Assembly: GCA_002774465.1 (NCBI GenBank)
Contig: PEYH01000015.1
Span: forward strand, 1-7,896
DNA length: 7,896 bases
Reading direction: 5' to 3'
Origin: Parcubacteria group bacterium CG08_land_8_20_14_0_20_43_9
Lineage (GTDB): Bacteria; Patescibacteriota; Minisyncoccia; Minisyncoccales; PEYH01
Position numbers and translations under genes: made by a program
Notes under the pieces: generated by a model
What the model was told of the DNA's origin: nothing
The model's database searches: none
The model's input: only the letters and a program-made list of their open reading frames with translations
Shown here: piece by piece, positions 1 through 4,411 of the stretch
Layout: every line of letters begins with the position of its first letter
Position numbering within the stretch: the first letter of the stretch is position 1

Positions 1-53
1 GAGAATGGGGCAATCCGCGTGGTTCGAATTCTAATATCTCAACCGATAAAGTT

Positions 54-548
54 ATGGATCATCTTTTTAGAGAAATTAAAAAATCATTGAGTGATGGCAA
101 TTTTTATGCCGCACTCTTTATGATTTTGACAGTACCTGATATCTGCTTGTCTGTAAAAATGGGTAAACACCATGGCACAGATTACGAAGAATGGTTTAAT
201 AAGAATGTGCTACCCAATTATAACAAATTTATGTCCGGTAAAGATTGTTACGCTTTTCGATGTGCAATTTTACACGAAGGGACAGATAGTGTTCTAAGAC
301 AATCAAAAAAAGATATAATTGATAAATTTGAAATTTTATCTAAAAAAGAATCACCGCATTTAACTTATATGAAAGGCAATATTTATAATGGAGTTATCCA
401 ACCGACAAAATTAGTACTCAACTTACACACTTTTTGCAATGACTTGATTAATTCCGCGGAAAGATTTATAGAAGTAAATAACTTAAAAGTTGATAATTTG
501 ATAGAAATCAAAGAAAGATATAGTGATGGTTTTATAAATATTGGCTAA
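54..548 (+). CDS. HEPN-like small protein, unknown function
   Basis: A protein of 164 aa if it starts at the Met at 54. The sequence shows an all-helical, soluble protein with no signal peptide or membrane span. Residues 64-76 contain the stretch DCYAFRCAILHEG, in which R69 and H74 form an Rx4H motif like the one in HEPN domains. HEPN proteins are often RNases of toxin-antitoxin or defence systems; this is known of the superfamily and not shown here. The frame stays open leftwards to the window edge, so a start further upstream is possible. The Met at 54 is preferred because the hydrophobic-helical pattern typical of the domain begins right there, but no Shine-Dalgarno motif precedes it. It is AT-rich like the next genes and unlike dnaG/rpoD, which fits an accessory gene. 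No partner antitoxin is visible downstream. The domain call is from memory of the motif only. Confidence 0.7.
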   Translation: MDHLFREIKKSLSDGNFYAALFMILTVPDICLSVKMGKHHGTDYEEWFNKNVLPNYNKFMSGKDCYAFRCAILHEGTDSVLRQSKKDIIDKFEILSKKESPHLTYMKGNIYNGVIQPTKLVLNLHTFCNDLINSAERFIEVNNLKVDNLIEIKERYSDGFINIG

Positions 549-802
549 TCGATATTTTCATATATGTAGTATCTATTGTGCCTGTCAATATCCCGACCCA
601 CATACCTCGGTGAGGAGTTCTTTAAAAACTACTGAAACGCCTTCAAATAGCGGACACTTGACCCGAATGTCCTGCCCCTTTTTAAAATTCGTATTTTGGC
701 GATTATCGTTTCATCCTCATTTAGCCCCGCGAAATTTTTTGCGATAGGTTTTTCTTTCCGTTGCCCCCTCTCTTGAATTGGAAATATTAAAATACCCGCC
801 CA
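549..802. other. intergenic region with weak hairpins, no gene seen
   Basis: About 250 bases between the HEPN-like gene and the operator-like palindrome. A short open frame at 541-747 has a low-complexity product without recognisable features and is not called. Two weak dyads are visible: an imperfect one at 613-633 (8 of 10 pairs around a central T) and one at 652-672 followed by a T run. Confidence 0.6.
652..683 (+). terminator. weak terminator-like hairpin
   Basis: GGACA at 652-656 pairs with TGTCC at 668-672. Two more A-T pairs continue inward past a one-base bulge, leaving a six-base loop. Five T residues follow at 679-683, six bases after the stem. It lies about 100 bases past the HEPN-like stop codon. 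The gap between stem and T run makes it a poor intrinsic terminator, so it may instead be a repeat remnant. Confidence 0.25.
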
Positions 803-848
803 AATATATAATCCTATTTTGGGATTATGCCATAATAGGATATATATT
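803..848. promoter_or_regulatory. long AT-rich inverted repeat, putative operator of the HTH operon
   Basis: The left arm AATATATAATCCTATT (803-818) is the reverse complement of the right arm AATAGGATATATATT (834-848), apart from one extra A in the left arm. The spacer is 15 bases. It ends nine bases before the preferred ATG of the HTH gene. A TATAAT sits in the left arm at 807-812, and TTGGGA (819-824) with TATATT (843-848) at an 18-base spacing is another weak promoter option. Small Xre regulators usually bind such palindromes at their own promoters, so autoregulation is the simplest reading. The LexA domain encoded nearby is another candidate ligand. Confidence 0.55.
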
Positions 849-857
849 ATAAGTAGT

Positions 858-1079
858 ATGGGTAAGTCAATTTTTACGAAAGATTATAAGGAAATTATAG
901 ATCGCCTGAAACAGGCGAGAATTGATGTTGGGCTTTCACAACAGGCGATAGCTGATAAGTTCGGGAAACCGCAATCTTATGTTTCAAAAATTGAATTTGG
1001 CGAAAGGCGGCCTGATGTTGCTGAGGCAAAAAAGTTTGCTATTATCTACAAAAAAGACATCTCTTTTTTCATTAAATAA
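858..1079 (+). CDS. Xre/Cro-type HTH regulator, controller-like
   Basis: A 73-aa DNA-binding protein made of a single HTH_3 domain. Residues 26-36 (LSQQAIADKFG) form the positioning helix, the segment from residue 37 carries the recognition helix (around QSYVSKIE), and the FGERRPD turn after it is typical of the family. A short helical tail follows. Length and build match the controller (C) proteins of Type II restriction-modification systems and small phage-type repressors. The frame can be extended to a TTG at 819, but that would place coding sequence inside the palindrome at 803-848, so the ATG at 858 is preferred. No Shine-Dalgarno motif is seen. The stop codon is one base before the ATG of the next gene, so the two are almost certainly co-transcribed. 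Likely role: transcriptional control of its own operon and perhaps of the methyltransferase. Confidence 0.85.
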   Translation: MGKSIFTKDYKEIIDRLKQARIDVGLSQQAIADKFGKPQSYVSKIEFGERRPDVAEAKKFAIIYKKDISFFIK

Positions 1080-1080
1080 T

Positions 1081-1710
1081 ATGACAAAAACAAGCAAACT
1101 ACATATATCTGGCGGCTCAAATATCTTTAAACATCTATCAGATGCATTACTCCCATATCATATAAAAAAAGTTGGGTCGTGTTTGTTTATCGTGGAAGGG
1201 ACACTTGCGAAACCGCGTATCGGGATACGTTATCCTGGATACAAGTTAAAACAGATTATACTCAAAAGGCCAAATAAAAATTCGGCGCTTTGGGCGAACC
1301 TTTTTGATTTCGAAGTTGTTCCTTTCGAAAAAGGACGCGAAGGTAGCTCGGTTCATTTTACATATCCAAATTTATTGAAAGATTTTGGGATGTACAAAAA
1401 AGATAATATATCTTTTTGGAAAATGATTGTGCGAGTGCATGACCATAATGTGATAGATGGGAATCCGCCAAAGCTTAATGGAATTGACCCTCGACAATTT
1501 TTGGAAATGCTCAAGTGGATGTGGATACAAGAGGATTTGAATTATAAGTTATCATGGAAAGAAGTCGGTTCGAAAATACCATACAGGCTTCTAAATAGAA
1601 ATGGAGGGCCGACAAGCAAGGGAGCGGGACGCGACAAATTCTACGCGGCCCTTATACTTGTCCATGGCAATTATTTTAGTGCGGACAGTATACGGAAGAT
1701 AATTCCTTAG
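1081..1710 (+). CDS. unrecognised 209-aa protein, candidate restriction endonuclease by context
   Basis: I do not recognise this family. The frame is open from 979, but the ATG at 1081 is chosen because it follows the HTH stop codon by one base and earlier starts would overlap the HTH gene. The product is soluble and mildly basic with no membrane span. The N-terminal third (residues 1-85) is rich in alternating beta-like stretches and basic residues. The middle has a Trp-rich helix (around LEMLKWMWIQEDL). The C-terminal part has a Gly/Lys/Arg-rich loop (GGPTSKGAGRDK) that could contact nucleic acid. I see no convincing PD-(D/E)xK, HNH or GIY-YIG motif. Between a controller-like regulator and a convergent DNA methyltransferase, the expected role is the cognate nuclease, but that rests on position only. 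An accessory or second regulatory subunit is also possible. Its 3' end overlaps the convergent methyltransferase gene by 35 bases. Confidence 0.75.
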   Translation: MTKTSKLHISGGSNIFKHLSDALLPYHIKKVGSCLFIVEGTLAKPRIGIRYPGYKLKQIILKRPNKNSALWANLFDFEVVPFEKGREGSSVHFTYPNLLKDFGMYKKDNISFWKMIVRVHDHNVIDGNPPKLNGIDPRQFLEMLKWMWIQEDLNYKLSWKEVGSKIPYRLLNRNGGPTSKGAGRDKFYAALILVHGNYFSADSIRKIIP

Positions 1711-3154
1711 TTTTCTTCTTGCCTCGCGATCCGAGGCGATATTGTTGATTGATACGACCACTGATGAGGCGATCATTTATAATGTCGCAGTATTTTTTGT
1801 CTATTTCCGCAGAAATAAATTGGCGATTTAGGTTTTTACACACATCTATTTCTGCACCACTCCCGCCAAAAAGAACCAAAACTATATCTTTTGGTCTTGT
1901 TGAGGCCCTAATTAACATTTCAGTTAATTTTTGTGGAATTTGACAAGCGTGATAAGTTTTTTCTCTGCTGACATTTTTTACAAGATTGAACTCAAACCAA
2001 GAATATGGCATTCTTCCCCTTGATCCGTTTACCAAATTCTGGCGGATTCTCTTATCTGTTGGGTTTTTATATGGAAGCGCGACCTCATCTTTGAAGAATT
2101 TGTTATCAGCACTTTTTCTAGCATGTAGTATACTTCTGTGTGCTGTTGTAAATCTTTTTGGCGTGTGCCCTACATTTGTGTTATAAACCCAGACATATTC
2201 GTTAATGTTTGGAAAATGTAAATCTAAATACTTTACACGAAGATGAGCGTTTTGTTGTGGATAGTTCATCATAAAAAGATTGCCATCATTCTTAAGAACA
2301 CGCATTGACTCTTTGGTAAGTTCTATATACCAGTTTATATAATCATCAAAATTTTTCGTATAGCTATTGTTTCCGTATTTAATCCCAACATTGTAATCTG
2401 GATCTCCAAAAACCATATCAACGCTGTTGTCTGGTAAATCTTTTAAAATATGCATTATATCTCCGTTATAAACTTTATTTAGATAATTAGAAACGCTGCG
2501 TCTTTCTTGAAAATCTTTTTTAGAGGGTAAAACAAAAGCTTGTGCCTGCTGAATTGTTTCACTAGTTTTTATTATGTCAAACAAAACTCCTTGTAGAGCA
2601 AAATCCTGACCCCTTTTTACTATAATTGGTTGGTAATTTTTATTTGCTGGTTGTAATCTTATATGACCCCTTTCTTTATAAAAAGTTTTGAGCGTTGCCT
2701 CATTTCCATTAAGAAGTGCGACCACTTTTTCTCCGTTCTCGGCTATATTCTGTTTTTTAATTAAAATAGTGTCCCCGTCATTGATATTTTCATCAATCAT
2801 ACTGTCGTCCTGTACGCGTAGAGCGTATATTTCGCCCGTATTTGGCAATTTGCTTTTTGGAACGATGATTGATTCTTTATTCTCAATGGCTTTTATCGGC
2901 TGACCGGCGGCAATAACACCCCAAAGGGGAATTTTCACTAACGGTTCTTTTTTAGAAATGCTGATTGAGCGCGCTCTATTTTCTAATTTTTCTAAATATC
3001 CAGCGTTTTTTAATTTAGAAATATAAAAATGAGCTGTTGAGACAGAAGCAAATTTAAACTTTTTTTGTATCTCCTCAAGAGAGGGAGCATAACCTTTTGA
3101 CATTGAATAGCTCTTGACGAAATCGAAAACCTCTTTTTGCTTTTTGGTAATCAT
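1676..3154 (-). CDS. LexA-type repressor/autoprotease fused to beta-class DNA methyltransferase
   Basis: A 492-aa two-part protein. Residues 1-65 match the LexA winged helix-turn-helix. Residues 75-196 match the LexA S24 latent protease: the A83-G84 cleavage site (IAAGQP), Ser118 (DDSM, where GDSM is usual) and Lys156 (TLKTF). E. coli LexA has A84-G85, S119 and K156, so this half is full length and looks catalytically intact. After a linker at about 197-225 comes a DNA amino-methyltransferase. Its motif order is IV (D251-P-D-Y254), target-recognition region, X (HACQIP, 402-407) and then I (LFGGSG, 428-433), which is the beta class making N6-methyladenine or N4-methylcytosine. Motif IV is DPDY rather than the common DPPY. 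The frame is continuous, so the fusion does not rest on a frameshift. The start codon lies 18 bases past the expected transcription start, with no Shine-Dalgarno motif. Fusion and SOS coupling are discussed in the findings. Confidence 0.92.
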   Translation of the reverse strand: MITKKQKEVFDFVKSYSMSKGYAPSLEEIQKKFKFASVSTAHFYISKLKNAGYLEKLENRARSISISKKEPLVKIPLWGVIAAGQPIKAIENKESIIVPKSKLPNTGEIYALRVQDDSMIDENINDGDTILIKKQNIAENGEKVVALLNGNEATLKTFYKERGHIRLQPANKNYQPIIVKRGQDFALQGVLFDIIKTSETIQQAQAFVLPSKKDFQERRSVSNYLNKVYNGDIMHILKDLPDNSVDMVFGDPDYNVGIKYGNNSYTKNFDDYINWYIELTKESMRVLKNDGNLFMMNYPQQNAHLRVKYLDLHFPNINEYVWVYNTNVGHTPKRFTTAHRSILHARKSADNKFFKDEVALPYKNPTDKRIRQNLVNGSRGRMPYSWFEFNLVKNVSREKTYHACQIPQKLTEMLIRASTRPKDIVLVLFGGSGAEIDVCKNLNRQFISAEIDKKYCDIINDRLISGRINQQYRLGSRGKKKTKELSSVYCPH

Positions 3155-3158
3155 GGGC

Positions 3159-3187
3159 TTGTTTTATTTTTATAGATAAAGTATAAT
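3159..3187 (+). promoter_or_regulatory. sigma70-type promoter for the SEC-C gene
   Basis: TTGTTT at 3159-3164 and TATAAT at 3182-3187 are separated by exactly 17 bases on the plus strand. Transcription would start near 3194, about 30 bases before the ATG at 3226. Its -10 hexamer overlaps the -10 of the opposing promoter, so the two probably compete for polymerase. Confidence 0.5.
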
Positions 3188-3208
3188 AGAAAAAAAATAG
3201 AAAATCAA
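3180..3208 (-). promoter_or_regulatory. sigma70-type promoter for the LexA-methyltransferase gene
   Basis: On the minus strand, TTGATT (3203-3208) and TATACT (3180-3185) are separated by exactly 17 bases. Initiation is expected near 3172, giving a leader of about 18 bases to the ATG at 3154. An 11-bp palindrome (ATAACAGTTAT, 3208-3218) touches the upstream edge of the -35 and could hold an operator. Confidence 0.6.
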
Positions 3209-3214
3209 TAACAG

Positions 3215-3223
3215 TTATCCACA
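3215..3223 (+). promoter_or_regulatory. DnaA-box-like sequence
   Basis: TTATCCACA is an exact match to the strong DnaA-box consensus and lies three bases before the SEC-C start codon. I see no second box nearby and no AT-rich unwinding repeat cluster, so this is not evidence of an origin. It could regulate the divergent promoters, or it may be chance. Confidence 0.3.
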
Positions 3224-3225
3224 GT

Positions 3226-3360
3226 ATGAAAGTAGGAAGAAATGGTCCGTGTCCTTGCGGAAGCGGTAAAAAATATAAAAAGTGTTGTATAGCTAAAGAG
3301 ACCAGCTCTGCGCCCGCCATTGATATTGATCAATTGCTTGAATTATCTAGCGAAAACTGA
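3226..3360 (+). CDS. 44-aa stand-alone SEC-C zinc-motif protein
   Basis: Translating from the ATG at 3226 to the TGA at 3360 gives 44 aa. Residues 5-21 ([17 protein letters not shown]) are a near-perfect SEC-C motif: C9, C11, C20 and C21 in the pattern CxCx8CC. This is the zinc-binding knuckle known from the C-terminus of SecA, where it contacts SecB and ribosomes. It also occurs in many small proteins of unknown role. The remaining 23 residues are an acidic, probably helical tail ([12 protein letters not shown]). No SecA sequence precedes it, so it is a free-standing protein and not a broken secA. It diverges from the LexA-methyltransferase gene with overlapping promoters, so the two may be co-regulated. 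No Shine-Dalgarno motif is present. Function is unknown; it may be an adaptor or metal-binding partner. Confidence 0.85.
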   Translation: MKVGRNGPCPCGSGKKYKKCCIAKETSSAPAIDIDQLLELSSEN

Positions 3361-3394
3361 TAATCTCTAGATAGGAGTATCAATCGCCGAGAAA

Positions 3395-3475
3395 GGGTCA
3401 GTCCAAACGAGGGCGAGGCGGAAGTGGGACAGGAAAAAACAGTGCACGTCACTATTTTGTTTTAGTCACTGACCC
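3395..3475. repeat. long dyad with 8-bp perfect termini, possible MITE-like element
   Basis: GGGTCAGT at 3395-3402 is the exact reverse complement of ACTGACCC at 3468-3475. The 65-base interior contains further short dyads around AGTGCACGTCACT (3441-3453). The length of about 80 bases and the inverted ends fit a small non-autonomous element or an intergenic REP-like unit. No target-site duplication is obvious and no transposase is present, so the identity is open. Confidence 0.4.
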
Positions 3476-3560
3476 GCGTGCCTAAAATTTAATCAGGAAT
3501 TAATGGCCCAAAAATGCTAAAATACTCTTAAGAAACGATGGTAGCCTGGGCACTTAACCT

Positions 3561-3585
3561 ATGGCCACCGCCATGACAATTTTTT
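3561..3585 (+). terminator. weak hairpin followed by six T residues
   Basis: ATGGC (3561-3565) pairs with GCCAT (3570-3574) around a four-base loop, and six T residues follow at 3580-3585. The stem is only five base pairs and is separated from the T run by GACAA, so termination would be inefficient. It could end the SEC-C transcript. Confidence 0.25.
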
Positions 3586-3653
3586 ATCGGATAAACCCAT
3601 ATTGCCGAGACAACAGGGCGACCCGAGTGGTCCGAATCCCTTTGCCCCCGCCC

Positions 3654-3687
3654 TTCGACAAGGACTTCGACGGTGAGCTCAGTCGAA
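3654..3687. repeat. TTCGAC/GTCGAA inverted repeat
   Basis: TTCGAC occurs at 3654-3659 and again at 3666-3671. The second copy opens an inverted repeat TTCGAC-gg-TGAG/CTCA-GTCGAA that ends at 3687, perfect except for a two-base bulge (3672-3673). It is GC-richer than its surroundings. The look is that of a dispersed intergenic palindromic repeat, but only one complete unit is in this window. Confidence 0.5.
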
Positions 3688-3701
3688 CCGCTCAAGGCCC
3701 C

Positions 3702-3707
3702 TATAAT
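3702..3707 (+). promoter_or_regulatory. -10 element before the glycosyltransferase-dnaG-rpoD genes
   Basis: A consensus TATAAT lies 27 bases ahead of the glycosyltransferase ATG. No good -35 is present at the right distance; the expected place falls in the TTCGAC repeat. It is the best candidate for the start of transcription of the core gene set. Confidence 0.35.
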
Positions 3708-3733
3708 TACTCACGCAAATTACAGAATAATTT

Positions 3734-4411
3734 ATGAAAACCGTAGCGATTATCCCCGCATACAACGAAGAGAAGAGCATCGGCAATGTTTTAGACATGG
3801 TGGTCAATCATCCTTTAATAGATGAGGTTATTGTGGTGGATGACGGCTCTGTGGATTCCACTTCTTTGGTGGCAAAAAATCATAACGCTTCACGGGTTAT
3901 CACCCTCAAGGAGAATGTCGGGAAGGGAAAAGCGCTGGATATAGGAGTTAAAAATACGGAAGCGGATATAATGCTTTTTTTGGATGCGGACTTAATCAAT
4001 TTCAAGAGCGTTCATGTAACTAATTTAATAAAGCCGGTGATGGATAATGAATGCGAGATGACAGTTGGCGCTATTGACAGGTCAAAACTTAGCCTGGCCC
4101 TTAACAGAAAATTAAACAGAATAGAATCGCCGTTTTCCGGAATGAGGGCCATTAAAAGAAGCATCTGGGACATTGTGCCAAATGAGTATAAAAATAAGTT
4201 CTATATTGAAACTGCCATTACTTATCTTGCCAAGAAAAAAAAGATTAAAGTTAAGCCGCTGGTTTTAACGGGCGTGACCCACATTATTAAAGAAAAGAAG
4301 ATGGGTTTTTGGAAGGGCCATCGGGCGAGGTGGAAGATGCACTGGAATATTGTTTGGGCAAGCGCATTATTAAGGATAAAGAGAGCAAAAAGATATGGAT
4401 TCAGTAATTAG
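3734..4411 (+). CDS. GT2-family glycosyltransferase, DPM1/GPGS-like
   Basis: A 225-aa single-domain GT-A glycosyltransferase with no membrane span. The family marks are in order: the nucleotide-binding start (IIPAYNEE, residues 6-13), VDDGS (35-39), the NVGKGKALDIG loop (61-71), a metal-binding DxD (D84-A-D86) and the acceptor-side segment SGMRAIKRS (135-143). These place it with the GT2 enzymes related to dolichol/polyprenol-phosphate mannosyltransferase and glucosyl-3-phosphoglycerate synthase. The likely reaction is transfer of a sugar from a nucleotide sugar to a lipid-phosphate or small phosphorylated acceptor at the cytoplasmic face. The C-terminal tail (about 185-225) is basic and Trp-rich (KKMGFWKGHRARWKMHW), so it may dock on membrane. 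The exact donor and acceptor cannot be told. The last 17 bases overlap the start of dnaG, which indicates translational coupling. No Shine-Dalgarno motif precedes the ATG. Confidence 0.88.
   Translation: MKTVAIIPAYNEEKSIGNVLDMVVNHPLIDEVIVVDDGSVDSTSLVAKNHNASRVITLKENVGKGKALDIGVKNTEADIMLFLDADLINFKSVHVTNLIKPVMDNECEMTVGAIDRSKLSLALNRKLNRIESPFSGMRAIKRSIWDIVPNEYKNKFYIETAITYLAKKKKIKVKPLVLTGVTHIIKEKKMGFWKGHRARWKMHWNIVWASALLRIKRAKRYGFSN

Larger units (their letters stand above)
3361..3733. other. gene-free region with several inverted repeats
   Basis: This stretch of 373 bases has no supportable gene. It separates the AT-rich accessory block from the core genes. From left to right it holds a long dyad (3395-3475), a small hairpin with a T run (3561-3585), a 24-base segment resembling the left edge of the window (3616-3639), a TTCGAC/GTCGAA repeat (3654-3687) and a -10-like TATAAT (3702-3707) before the glycosyltransferase. 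Such a cluster of unrelated dyads suggests a site where mobile or repeat sequences accumulate. Confidence 0.6.

Noticed and set aside
10..36. Possible 3' end of a tRNA (GGTTCGAATTC looks like a T loop)
   Set aside because: The flanking bases do not form a T stem and no acceptor stem can be closed.
541..747. 68-aa open frame on the plus strand
   Set aside because: No recognisable domain, no start signal, and it covers intergenic hairpins; most likely chance.
3155..3225. Search for a classical LexA box (CTGT-N8-ACAG or GAAC-N4-GTTC) at the LexA-methyltransferase promoter
   Set aside because: None is present; only the ATAACAGTTAT palindrome is seen, so autoregulation through a known box type is not supported.
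3075..3320. 81-aa minus-strand frame over the divergent promoters
   Set aside because: It is antisense to the SEC-C gene and overlaps the LexA start in another frame; the product is low complexity.
3427..3442. CAGGAAAAAACAG shared with 6292-6304 inside rpoD
   Set aside because: A 13-base match is expected about this often by chance in a window of this size, and one copy is within rpoD coding sequence.
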